NCBI GenBank assembly: GCA_963835535.1 | Contig: CAWIFL010000005.1 | Coordinates: forward strand, 434,001 to 498,000 | Origin: Fen-1245 sp963835535 | GTDB lineage: Bacteria; Gemmatimonadota; Gemmatimonadetes; Gemmatimonadales; JACORV01 | DNA: 64,000 bases | Direction: 5' to 3' | In this document: piece by piece, positions 34,723-43,456 of the stretch | Layout: the number at the start of each line of letters is the position of its first letter | How positions within the stretch are numbered: position 1 is the first letter of the stretch | Translations under genes and position numbers: made by a program | The notes under the pieces: model-generated | Seen by the model: only the letters and a program-made list of their open reading frames with translations | What the model was told of the DNA's origin: nothing | The model's database searches: none

Positions 34723-34794
34723 GGCCCTATCGTCTAACGGCTAGGACACCACCCTTTCAAGGTGGGAACAGGGGTTCGATTCCCCTTAGGGCTA
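34723..34794 (+). tRNA. tRNA-Glu (TTC)
   Basis: Acceptor GGCCCTA/TAGGGCT, D arm starting GTCTAA, anticodon stem CCACC/GGTGG with anticodon TTC, T arm AGGGG-TTCGATT-CCCCT, discriminator A. As in the neighbouring tRNA-Glu, positions 1-72 form G-T. Only three bases separate the two genes, so they are co-transcribed. Confidence 0.94.
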
Positions 34795-34822
34795 TGTCCC
34801 GGCCGCCCCGCAGGTCCGTCCG

Positions 34823-37732
34823 CTAACTTTCGGTCCTCACCAACGGCTGCCCGTCGTCCTTCAGCAAACCCTCCGCCTCGTCCCGGCTCACCGGCTCGGC
34901 GAACAGGAAGCCCTGCACGCTGCCGCACCCGAGCTCCTGCAGCATCCGGAGCTGGTCCTGCGTCTCCACCCCTTCGGCCACCGCGTCCATGCCGAGGTGG
35001 CGGGCGAGGGTGACGATCGTGCGGACGATCTCCGCGTTCTCCCCGCGGTCGCTCCCGATGTTGCTGACGAACGAGCGGTCGATCTTGAGGTGGTCCACTT
35101 CGAAGCGCTGCAGGTAGCTCAGCGACGAGTATCCCGTGCCGAAGTCGTCGATGTCGATCTTCACGTCCAGGCCGCGGAGCTGCTCGATCATCGCCATGGC
35201 GGACGGGGCGTTCTCCATCACCGCGCTCTCGGTGATCTCCAGCCGCAGCCGGCCCGGCGCCAGGCCGGACTCCTTGAGGGCCTGGCTCACGTCCTCGACG
35301 AGGCGGGCCTGCGCGAACTGCTTGCCCGAGAGGTTGACGCTGATCGTGAGGTCGCGCGTCCCCGGGAAGCGCTCCTGCCACTCCCGCATCTGGCGGCACG
35401 CTTCCTTCAGGACCCAGCGGCCGATCGGGATGATCAGCCCCATCTCCTCGGCGATCGGGACGAAGGCGGCCGGGCCGATGAGCCCGCGCTGGGGATGCTG
35501 CCAGCGCACCAGGCCCTCGAAGCCCGCGATGCGCCCGGTCTCGAGGTTGACCACCGGCTGGTAGTAGAGGCGGAACTCGTTGCGCTCGATGGCGCGGCGC
35601 AGGTCGGTCTCCAGCTCGAGCAGGGCCATCGCACGGGCGTGCATCGCCGTGTCGAACACCTCGTACCGCGCCTTGCCGAGCGCCTTGGCGCGGTACATCG
35701 CGATGTCGGCGTCGCGCAGCAGGTCGTCCGTCTCCTCGTAGCCGCTGGCGGAGAGCGCGATGCCGATGCTGGCGGAGGTGAACACCTCGTGCCCCGACAG
35801 GTTGAACGGCTGGGTCAGCTCACGCTGGATGCGGTCCGCCACCCGGGTCGCATCGCTGGCGTTCCCGATGTCGTCCACGAGGATGGTGAACTCGTCGCCG
35901 CCGAGCCGCGCCACCGTGTCGCCGGGCCGCACGCAGCGCTCGATGCGCCGCGTGATGGCCCGAAGCAGCTCGTCGCCGACGCTGTGGCCGAGGCTGTCGT
36001 TGACCACCTTGAACCGGTCGAGGTCGATGAACAGGACCGCGAAGCGGTAGTCGGCGCGCCGCTGGGCGCGGCCGAGAGAGCGGCCGAGCAGGTCGGTGAA
36101 CAGGGCGCGGTTGGGGAGGTTGGTCAGGGAGTCGTGGAAGGCGTCGTGCAGCAGCTGCTCCTCCGCCAGCTTCCGCTCCGTGATGTCGGTGAGCGACCCC
36201 GCCATCCGGTAGGCCCTCCCGGCCTCGTCGCGCACCGCCACGCCGCGGCACAGGACCCAACGATAGCCGCCGTCCTTGTGCATGATCCGGTGCTCGTCCT
36301 GGAGGTGGTGCGTGATGCCGGCGGTGTGCGTGGCGATCTCCATCTTGAGGTGCGGCGCGTCCTCCGGGTGCACGCGCTTCAGCCACTCGTCCAGCGACGT
36401 GCCGACCTCCTCCTCGGCGTACCCCAGCATCGCCTTCCAGCGCGTCGAGTAGAAGACCTCGTTGGTGAAGAGGTGCCAGTCCCATAGCCCGTCGTTGGCC
36501 CCGCGCGCCGCCAGCGCGTAGCGCTCCTCGCTCTCGCGCAGCGCCAGCTCCTGGCGCCGCCGCTCCGACATGTCGCGGAACACCACCTGGACCGCCGTCC
36601 GGTCCCGGTACCTGAGCGGCGCCGCCATCACCTCCACGTCCACCGTCGACCCGTCGAGCCGGAGGAAGGTCTCCGCGATCAGCGGGACCTGCCTGTCCTC
36701 GTCGAGCATCTGGCGCATCCGCTCGGCCACTACCGGGCGGAAGTCCGGGTGCACCAGGTCCATGATCCGCTTGCCGAGGAGTTGGTCGGTGCTGGCCGCG
36801 CCGAAGATCCGCGCCCCCGCGGCGTTGACGAAGACGATCCGCCCGTCCACGTAGACGGCGATCCCGTCTGGGGAGAGCTCCACCAGCCGACGGTATTGTT
36901 CCTCGCTGTCGCGCAGCGCGGCCTCCGCCTTGTTCCACTCGGTGACGTCGCGGAAGCTCCAGACCCGGCCCACGCTCCGGCCGCCGACCTGCTGCGGCTG
37001 CGAGTAGCGCTCGAAGACGCGGCCGTCCGCCAACTCGAGGATGTCGCTGCTGGTCGCGTCGGGATCGGCGTACAGCTCCTCGACCCTGGCGAGGAACTGA
37101 TCGGAGTGCTTGAGCTGCTTCTGCGCGAACCCCAGCGCCCGCCGGGAGTCTCCCGCGACCAGGATCTTGCCGGGGATCTTCCACATCTTGGCGAACTTCT
37201 GGTTGAAGCTGACGATCTTCCCCTTGCCGTCCACGACCAGGATGCCGTCGGCGGTGGATTCGAGCGTCGCGCGGAGCAGGGAGAACCAGTGCTCGAGCCG
37301 GGACTCCTCCGCCTTGCGGTCCGTGATGTCCACCAGGATCCCGTGGTACAGCGTCTCGCCCGTCTCGGGATCCGTGGCGGCATGGCAGGCGTCGAGGACC
37401 GTCCGCTCTTCGCCGTCCGGGCGGCGGATCCGGAACTCGAACTCGCGGACCGCGCCGTCGCGCGCGAGCAGCTCCAGCTCCGAGGCGCGCTGCGCCGGGT
37501 CCACCAGGAGGTCGTAGACGGTGAAGCGCGCGAGCTCGTTCAGGCTCGCGAGCCCGAACATCCTCAGGAACGCCGGGTTGGCGTCGAGGATGCGGCCCTG
37601 GAGGTTGGAGATGTATACGCCCTCGCGGAGGTTCCCGACCAGCTCGCGGAGCGTGGCGGGGTCCTGAAGGCTGTGACGGGCAGGGTCCTTCGCGCGGGCC
37701 TCCTGGCCCTGCGCCTGCGCCTTTGACACCAT
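34823..37732 (-). CDS. PASx4-GGDEF-EAL cyclic di-GMP regulator
   Basis: Soluble 969-residue protein with no membrane segment. Four PAS domains (about 25-145, 150-280, 285-405, 410-530) precede a GGDEF domain with an intact GGDEF and an upstream I-site (RPGD, five residues before), then an EAL domain. The EAL signature reads EGL (FEGLVRW), but the metal and catalytic marks NLSGKQ, ITESAV, IDDFGTGYSS, KIDRSF and EGVET are kept, so both diguanylate cyclase and phosphodiesterase activity are plausible. AGAGG precedes the ATG. Ends just after the tRNA cluster, on the opposite strand. Confidence 0.93.
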   Translation of the reverse strand: MVSKAQAQGQEARAKDPARHSLQDPATLRELVGNLREGVYISNLQGRILDANPAFLRMFGLASLNELARFTVYDLLVDPAQRASELELLARDGAVREFEFRIRRPDGEERTVLDACHAATDPETGETLYHGILVDITDRKAEESRLEHWFSLLRATLESTADGILVVDGKGKIVSFNQKFAKMWKIPGKILVAGDSRRALGFAQKQLKHSDQFLARVEELYADPDATSSDILELADGRVFERYSQPQQVGGRSVGRVWSFRDVTEWNKAEAALRDSEEQYRRLVELSPDGIAVYVDGRIVFVNAAGARIFGAASTDQLLGKRIMDLVHPDFRPVVAERMRQMLDEDRQVPLIAETFLRLDGSTVDVEVMAAPLRYRDRTAVQVVFRDMSERRRQELALRESEERYALAARGANDGLWDWHLFTNEVFYSTRWKAMLGYAEEEVGTSLDEWLKRVHPEDAPHLKMEIATHTAGITHHLQDEHRIMHKDGGYRWVLCRGVAVRDEAGRAYRMAGSLTDITERKLAEEQLLHDAFHDSLTNLPNRALFTDLLGRSLGRAQRRADYRFAVLFIDLDRFKVVNDSLGHSVGDELLRAITRRIERCVRPGDTVARLGGDEFTILVDDIGNASDATRVADRIQRELTQPFNLSGHEVFTSASIGIALSASGYEETDDLLRDADIAMYRAKALGKARYEVFDTAMHARAMALLELETDLRRAIERNEFRLYYQPVVNLETGRIAGFEGLVRWQHPQRGLIGPAAFVPIAEEMGLIIPIGRWVLKEACRQMREWQERFPGTRDLTISVNLSGKQFAQARLVEDVSQALKESGLAPGRLRLEITESAVMENAPSAMAMIEQLRGLDVKIDIDDFGTGYSSLSYLQRFEVDHLKIDRSFVSNIGSDRGENAEIVRTIVTLARHLGMDAVAEGVETQDQLRMLQELGCGSVQGFLFAEPVSRDEAEGLLKDDGQPLVRTES

Positions 37733-37961
37733 GTGCCTCTACGATGAGCGTCAGCGAGGGGGGCTGACCGGGGGTCCAATCTACCCGTGAGGGATTGGGC
37801 CGCCAGAGGAAGAGACTTCGCCCGGCCGGAGCGTGAGCCAGATCACCAAACGCGGCCGCGGCGGCCCCGGGCGAACGCGGCGCGGAGCACGTCTCCCTTT
37901 GGACTCTGGCGCGTCTCGGCGACCGTGCGTAGGATGCGCCGATTCCTCCTCGGAGCCTGCT

Positions 37962-38174
37962 GTGCGAATTCACACACTTCTTCTCTGCACCTTCCTCGTG
38001 GCCTGCGCGAAAGCTGCGCCACCCAAGACTGCGGCGAGCGACTCGCTGACGCGCCGGCAGAAGGACAGCATTCTCGGCGCCTCCCGGCTTCCCGGCGCGC
38101 GGGCGATTCGCGGCGCGCTCAGCGCGCAGGACTCGGCAGCGGCGCACAACGCGAGGTTGGACTCGATTCAATAG
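37962..38174 (+). CDS. Small lipoprotein of unknown function
   Basis: A 70-residue product with a GTG start preceded by CGGAG. A short signal peptide ends in a lipobox (FLVAC), followed by a charged, Ala/Ser-rich mature part (SLTRRQKDSILG...AAHNARLDSIQ). I recognise no domain. It is 37 bp upstream of the Rieske operon on the same strand and may belong to it. The 229 bp upstream, shared with the divergent PAS-GGDEF-EAL gene, shows no clear promoter. Confidence 0.6.
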   Translation: MRIHTLLLCTFLVACAKAAPPKTAASDSLTRRQKDSILGASRLPGARAIRGALSAQDSAAAHNARLDSIQ

Positions 38175-38211
38175 TCGTCGGCGCGGAACCAAAGTGTACG
38201 TTCCGGGTTCT

Positions 38212-38673
38212 ATGTCTCTCTTAATGGACTCATCCTCGCGCGACCTGCGCAGCCTGCCGACACGCCGTGAATTCGTTTCGACCACCGCCTCCGCAGTGGT
38301 CGCGTCCGCGCTCGCCGCGTGCGGCATGCCGGTGGGGCCGGATGCGGGGATCGTCGGCCCTGCGACGGTGAAGATCCCGCTGATGGCGGTGGGGCAGACC
38401 GTCGGCGTGGACAACGTGGGCGTTGGAGGGCAGGGGATCGCCGTCACGCGGCTTACGACGACCTCCGTGGTCGCGGTCTCGCGCCAGTGCACGCACCAGG
38501 GGTGCACGGTGGCGCTTCCCGGTTCCTCCGGCGGGCAGCTGTTCTGTCCCTGCCACGGGTCGCTGTTCACCGTGCAAGGGGCCGTTGTGCAGGGCCCGGC
38601 GACGACGGCACTCCGGTCCTTCGCGGCGGTCATCGACACCGTCAACAACCAGGTGGACATCACCAACGCGTAG
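38212..38673 (+). CDS. Rieske [2Fe-2S] lipoprotein with Tat-like signal
   Basis: Electron carrier of 153 residues. The N-terminus has a twin-arginine-like stretch (TRREFVSTTASA) ending in a lipobox (LAAC), so it is probably folded before export and lipid-anchored outside the cytoplasm. The cluster motifs CTHQGC and CPCHGS supply two Cys and two His ligands, plus the extra Cys pair that forms a disulfide in high-potential Rieske proteins. No Shine-Dalgarno is visible; ATG 38212, ATG 38224 and GTG 38194 are all possible. First of a four-gene operon with two membrane proteins and a second Rieske protein. Confidence 0.88.
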   Translation: MSLLMDSSSRDLRSLPTRREFVSTTASAVVASALAACGMPVGPDAGIVGPATVKIPLMAVGQTVGVDNVGVGGQGIAVTRLTTTSVVAVSRQCTHQGCTVALPGSSGGQLFCPCHGSLFTVQGAVVQGPATTALRSFAAVIDTVNNQVDITNA

Positions 38674-38682
38674 GGAGTGACG

Positions 38683-39330
38683 ATGCTTCACCTGCTGTGG
38701 CTTCTCTCGACGACCTTGCCGGCCGGCCCCGCCGTGGCCGTCGCGGACACGGGGTCGGCGTCGAGCCCGCCAGCGGCCGCGGGCGTGGACACGGCCCCCG
38801 CGGCAGACCTGGGGCCGCGCCCCGCGCCGCGGTTCGAGTCCGTGGAACCGGTGCTCCTCGTGGCCGACAGCGGGCGGCAGCGTCCGCGCGCGGTCGAGTA
38901 CAGCGACTTCTACTATACGCGCCTCGAGATCCACCGGATCGCGAGCTACGCCACGGCGCCGCTGTTCGTGGCCGAGTACATCCTCGGCACGAGGCTCTAC
39001 AACAACCCGCCCGGCTCGCCGTCCACGCAGAACGCGCATCGCCTTGTCGCGCTGGGCGTGGCAGGGTTGTTCGGGGTGAACACCGTGACCGGGGCGTGGA
39101 ACCTGTGGGAGAGCCGGCACGATCCGGCGGGCCGGACGCGGCGCTGGATCCACGCCGGCCTGATGTTCCTGGCCGACGCCGGCTTCGTGGCGACGGGGGC
39201 CACCGCACCGTCGCGGCGTCGCATTCTGTCCGTCGGTTCGGCGGGAGCCAGCACCCACCGCACCATTGCGATCGCCTCGATGAGCACGGCGCTGGCGTCG
39301 TACGTCATGATGCTGCTCTGGAAGAACTGA
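38683..39330 (+). CDS. Four-helix membrane protein with histidines placed as in cytochrome b561
   Basis: A 215-residue protein. GGGAG sits five bases before the ATG, 9 bp after the Rieske stop. A signal peptide and an Ala/Pro-rich exported stretch precede four membrane helices (about 80-215). Each helix begins with a His: IHR, AHR, IHAG, THR. With alternating topology this puts one His pair near each face of the membrane, as for two bis-His haems in cytochrome b561-type proteins. The haem assignment is inferred; no named family is recognised. Between two Rieske-related genes, an electron-transfer role is likely. Confidence 0.65.
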   Translation: MLHLLWLLSTTLPAGPAVAVADTGSASSPPAAAGVDTAPAADLGPRPAPRFESVEPVLLVADSGRQRPRAVEYSDFYYTRLEIHRIASYATAPLFVAEYILGTRLYNNPPGSPSTQNAHRLVALGVAGLFGVNTVTGAWNLWESRHDPAGRTRRWIHAGLMFLADAGFVATGATAPSRRRILSVGSAGASTHRTIAIASMSTALASYVMMLLWKN

Positions 39331-39335
39331 ACGTG

Positions 39336-39827
39336 ATGGCTCCTTTCGCCGCCTCCGGACTCGTCGAGCGCTGGGCGCACCTCTACGCCGACTCGAAGGC
39401 GCTGAGCGCCGGAATCATGTTCGTGCACCTGGCCGGCGTGCTTGTGGCGGGAGGGCTCGCGATCGCGGCCGATCGCGTGTCGCTGCAGCTCCCGGCCGAA
39501 GCCGGAGAGCACCTCGCGCGCGAGATCGAGCGGCTGAAGTCGGTGCACTCCTGGGTGATGGCCGGCCTGGCCCTCACCGTGGCGACGGGCGTCCTGCAGC
39601 TCTTCTCCGACCTCCACACCTACCTGACGGCGTGGCTCTTCTGGACCAAGATGGGGTTGATCGCGCTGCTGCTCCTGAACGGGTGGGTGCGGCTCCAGGC
39701 GGAGCAGGCCATCGAGGCGGGTACCGTCGTGCCGCACCTGGCGCGGTTCCGGCGGACGTCGGTGGCGAGCCTGGCGCTCTGGTTCGCCGTCCTGCTGGCC
39801 GGCGCCTTCCTCACCACGGTGTCCTGA
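39336..39827 (+). CDS. Four-helix membrane protein of unknown function with conserved histidines
   Basis: A 163-residue integral membrane protein starting 5 bp after the preceding stop (GTGATG; I use the ATG). Helices at about 20-45, 70-92, 98-120 and 140-162. His residues occur within helix 1 (FVHLAG), at the start of helix 2 (SVHSW), after helix 2 (LHTY) and in the 3-4 loop (PHLARFRR). It resembles small haem- or copper-linked membrane proteins, but I cannot name the family. Its stop lies one base before the next ATG, so it is tightly co-translated with the second Rieske protein. Confidence 0.6.
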   Translation: MAPFAASGLVERWAHLYADSKALSAGIMFVHLAGVLVAGGLAIAADRVSLQLPAEAGEHLAREIERLKSVHSWVMAGLALTVATGVLQLFSDLHTYLTAWLFWTKMGLIALLLLNGWVRLQAEQAIEAGTVVPHLARFRRTSVASLALWFAVLLAGAFLTTVS

Positions 39828-39828
39828 C

Positions 39829-40356
39829 ATGGCGGGCGAACAGTCTCGATCGGATGCGCGGCGCGCGTGCGCAGGCTGCGGGCTCGAGGAGCGGCGGGAG
39901 TTTCTGCGCGAGGCCGCGCTGGCGCTCGCCGGCGTGGTGGCGGCCTTGGGCGGGAGCCCGGCCCGCGCCGCGGCGCTGACTGTGAGTTTCGTGCGCGCCC
40001 TCGGCAGGGCGGGCGACGTGCTGACCTATCCGATCCCGGCGGCGGACGGTGCCCAGATCGACAAGGACAACCAGGTGATCGTGGTGCGCTATCAAGGGAA
40101 GGCGTACGCGTTCAACCTGGCCTGCCCGCACCAGAACACGGCGCTGCGCTGGCAGAGCGAGGACAACCAGTTCCAGTGCCCGAAGCACCACTCCCGCTAC
40201 CGCCCCGACGGCGTGTTCATCTCGGGGCGCGCGACGCGGGGCATGGACCGCTTCGCCGTGCGCAAGGACGGCGGGAACCTCGTGGTGGACGTCTCGAAGT
40301 TCTACAAGCAGGACGAGGACGGCCCGCAGTGGGACGCCGCCTTCGTGACGCTGTAG
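39829..40356 (+). CDS. Rieske [2Fe-2S] protein with Tat signal
   Basis: A 175-residue electron carrier. A CAGC pair precedes a twin-arginine signal (ERREFLREAALALAG) and an Ala-rich cleavage region, so it is probably exported folded. The cluster motifs are CPHQNT and CPKHHSRY, giving the two Cys and two His ligands. The second motif CxxHH differs from the first Rieske gene and lacks the disulfide Cys pair, so the two proteins probably have different redox potentials. Last gene of the four-gene operon. Confidence 0.85.
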   Translation: MAGEQSRSDARRACAGCGLEERREFLREAALALAGVVAALGGSPARAAALTVSFVRALGRAGDVLTYPIPAADGAQIDKDNQVIVVRYQGKAYAFNLACPHQNTALRWQSEDNQFQCPKHHSRYRPDGVFISGRATRGMDRFAVRKDGGNLVVDVSKFYKQDEDGPQWDAAFVTL

Positions 40357-40419
40357 CCGCCGGCGGCGCGCCCCCCCACCGCTTCCCTCCCGCCTCCTGG
40401 CCGGTTCTCGCGCGGCCGG

Positions 40420-43117
40420 CTAGCTCTCGCGCTGGTGCCGCAACATGGCCCCCGCCTCTTCAGCCGTGACCGGCTGCGAGTACAGGTACCCCTGTCCGCG
40501 CTCGCACCGGAGCGTGATGAGCCGCGCCGACTGCTGGCTGGTCTCGATGCCCTCGGCGAGCACCCGGATCCCGAGGTCGTGGGCGAGGGAGATGATGGCC
40601 TGGACCACGGCCGAGCGGTCCATGTGATCGCCCAGGCTGTTGATGAACGACCGGTCGATCTTCAGCGTATCCACCTGGAAGCGGCTGAGGTAATTGAGGG
40701 AGAAGGGGCCGGTTCCGAAGTCGTCCACCTGCACCTGCACGCCGAGGTCGCCCAGCTCGCGCACCATTGCGATGTGGAGGTCCGGATCGTCCATCAGCAC
40801 GGCCTCGGCGATCTCGAGCTTGAGTCTGCCGGGCGGCAACCCGGTTTCGCGCAGCACGTCCTGGATCCGCTTGACGAGATCCGTCTGGCGAAGCTGCTTG
40901 GCGGACAGGTTCACGCTGACCGCCAGCTCCGGCATGTCCTCGAAGCGTTCGAGCCACGCCGCCATCTGCCGGCACGCCTGGCGCAACACCCACATCCCCA
41001 GGGGGACGATGAGCCCCGTTTCCTCGGCCAGAGGCAGGAACTCCGCCGTCGGGACGGGCCCGCGATCCGGGTGATCCCAGCGGACCAGCGCCTCGAAACC
41101 GGTGACCTTCCGGGTCTCCAGCGTCACCACCGGCAGGTAGACCAGGTGAAACTGGTCGCCCTTGAGCGCCTCGCGTAGGTCCGTTTCCATCTGCAGCAGC
41201 GCCACCGCTCGCTCGTGCATGCCGCGGTCGAAGACCTCGAACCGGGCCTTCCCGCGCGCCTTGGCGCGGTACATCGCAGTGTCCGCGTTGCGCAGCAGCT
41301 GCTCCGGACCCGTGAGGCCGGCGTCGCTCACCGCGATACCGATGCTCGCGGTCGTGAAGACCTCGCGCCCCTCGATGTTCACCGCCGCCTTGAGCGACGC
41401 CTGCACGCGTTCCGCGACGCGGGTGCTGTCGCTGCTGTCCTTGATGTCATCCAGCAGCACGCAGAACTCGTCGCCGCCCAGGCGCGCCACCACGTCGCCG
41501 GGGCGCACGCAGACCTCCAGCCGCCGGGCGACCTCGATCAGGAGCTGATCACCCGCCGCATGGCCCAGACTGTCGTTGATCACCTTGAAGCGGTCCAGGT
41601 CCACGAACATCGCCGCGAACGCGTACTCCTTCTGGCGCTTCCTCCGCCGGATCGCTCGGGCGAGCAGGTCGATCAGGAACGTGCGGTTGGGGAGCCCGGT
41701 GAGGGAATCGTACAGCGCCTCCCGCGAGAGCTGCTCCTCCACCTCCTTGTGCTGCGTGATGTCGGTCAACGATCCCGCGATGCGGTAGGGCTTGCCGTCG
41801 GGGCCCCGCTCCGCGATTCCCCGGGCCAACACCCACCGGTACGTCCCGTCCTTGTGCATGATCCGGTGTTCGCTCTGGAAATGCAGGGAGCGGTCCTCGC
41901 GATGGCCGCTCAGTTCGGCCTTCACCCGCCCGAGGTCGTCGGGATGGATCCTGCTGAGCCACGTGTCGGGGCCGCCGCCCAGCTCGGACTCGCTGTACCC
42001 CAGCATGGCCTTCCATCGGGCCGAGTAATACACCTCGTCGGTGGCGAGATTCCAGTCCCACAGGCCGTCGTTGGCGCCGCGGACCGCGAGCGAGTAGCGC
42101 TCCTGGCTCTCCCACAGGGCCCGCTCCGCCATCTTCCTCTGGGTGATGTCCTCGCACGTCGTGACGACGCCGATCGGCTCGCCCTCGGCGCTCCGGACGA
42201 CGTCGGACATGAGCTGCACCGGGAACAGGGTGCCGTCCCTGTGCACGTTGATGGTCTCCCGCCGCCACGTCTTCATCTGCTGGATCTGCTCCACGGTCAT
42301 CCGGCGCTGGGTGCCCGGGGCCGCGAACACTCTCACGTCCCGGCCGAGCAGCTCCTCGATCGAGTAGCCGTGCAGCGCGGCGTCCGCGGGATTCACGTAC
42401 ACGATGCGCCCGACGAGGTCGGTGACCGTCACGCCGAGCTGCATGTTCTCGACCGCTTTTTCCAGCCGCCGGAACGCGGCGTCGATGCCCCCCGGTACGG
42501 CGACCTCGCGGTAGGTCAGGAACGCCGCGATCGGGCGGCCCGCCATCATCACGCGCGTGCAGGTGACCGCAGACGTCCACCGGCGCCCCACCCTTGCGCC
42601 GGAGCGTCAGCTCGGACGGGACCTTTTCGCCCGCCAGCATCCGCCGGGTGACTGCGAGCGTCTTCTCGGGGCGTGGGCCCGGCTCGAGCAGCTCGTCAAT
42701 CGGTCGGCCGGCGGCCTCGTCCGCGGGGTAGCCGGAGAGCGCGGCGAAGCGGCCGTTCGCTCGCAGCACGCGGCCCTCGGCGTCCACCAGCGCGGTCGCC
42801 TCCGGGGTGTGCTCGAGCAACTCGGCGAGACGGGCCCTCTCGACCGTGAGGTCTCGTTCGACGGCGGCGTGCCGCGCCATGCCGCGGTCCAGGAGCGCTA
42901 CGGCGAGCAGGGCCACGACACCCAGGCCCAGGGCGGGGAGTCCGCCGCGCCACGCTTCGGTTCGCAGCGCCAGCGCGACCGCCTGGCCCACGGCCAGCAC
43001 CAGCAGACCGGCCGCCAGCGATCGGGGGAGCCAGGGGCCCCGCCGGATCAGCAGCACGGCGGACCATGCCACGGCAGCGAGGACCGGGAGCAGCAATACA
43101 GCCGTCAACAGGGTCAT
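40420..43117 (-). pseudogene. Membrane PASx3-GGDEF-EAL cyclic di-GMP regulator, interrupted by one frameshift
   Basis: Removing one base near 42571 gives an 898-residue protein: three membrane helices (about 1-90), a PAS (about 115-230) split by the frameshift, two more PAS, a GGDEF with an RPGD inhibitory site five residues ahead, and an EAL (FEALVRW, NLSAKQ, DDFGTGPFSL, KIDRSF). The 5' part (43117 to about 42571) ends in an unrelated frame. The 3' part is open from a GTG at 42591 to 40420 and could still make an active PAS-GGDEF-EAL protein. The PAS sequence continues perfectly across the join (VDV then AVTCTRV). Either a sequencing error or a fresh mutation. Confidence 0.85.
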
Positions 43118-43456
43118 CGACCTCACGCCACGAGCGCCCGGATGGCAGCGCGGCCGCCGCGGGGAACCCGGTCGCGGCAGACGCGCACTGAAGACGTTTC
43201 GCAGCTGCGGCACTGCGCGGGGCTGGAACCGGCTCCGGTCACACTGGCAGCTGCTAGTGGCGCACGCGGAGGGGGGCGAAACGCGGCGCTAAAGCTGAGC
43301 GAATGCCTCGGCGCACGAGCAACCGCGCCGTCACACCAAGATTATGAGTCTGTGGCCACGGCGCAACGGCCAATCGGCCGTCGGCCCGCCCCCGCCGGGC
43401 TCCTGGCCCGGCTGTCGTGCGGGCGGCAGCGACCCTGGGGGGGCTGAGCCCGGCCG
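43118..43456. other. 339-bp intergenic region with one strong hairpin
   Basis: Lies between two minus-strand genes. GCCGGGC-TCCTG-GCCCGGC (43394-43412) is a perfect 7-bp stem with a 5-base loop, 45 bp beyond the permease stop, and may terminate that transcript; no T tract follows. A CATAAT on the minus strand near 43345 is a possible -10 for the downstream regulator. I see no gene. Confidence 0.5.

Noticed and set aside
43254..43456. C-terminal extension of the permease second fragment to 43254
   Set aside because: After the frameshift at about 43541 the sequence is not permease-like; the family ending and stop at 43457 are in another frame.
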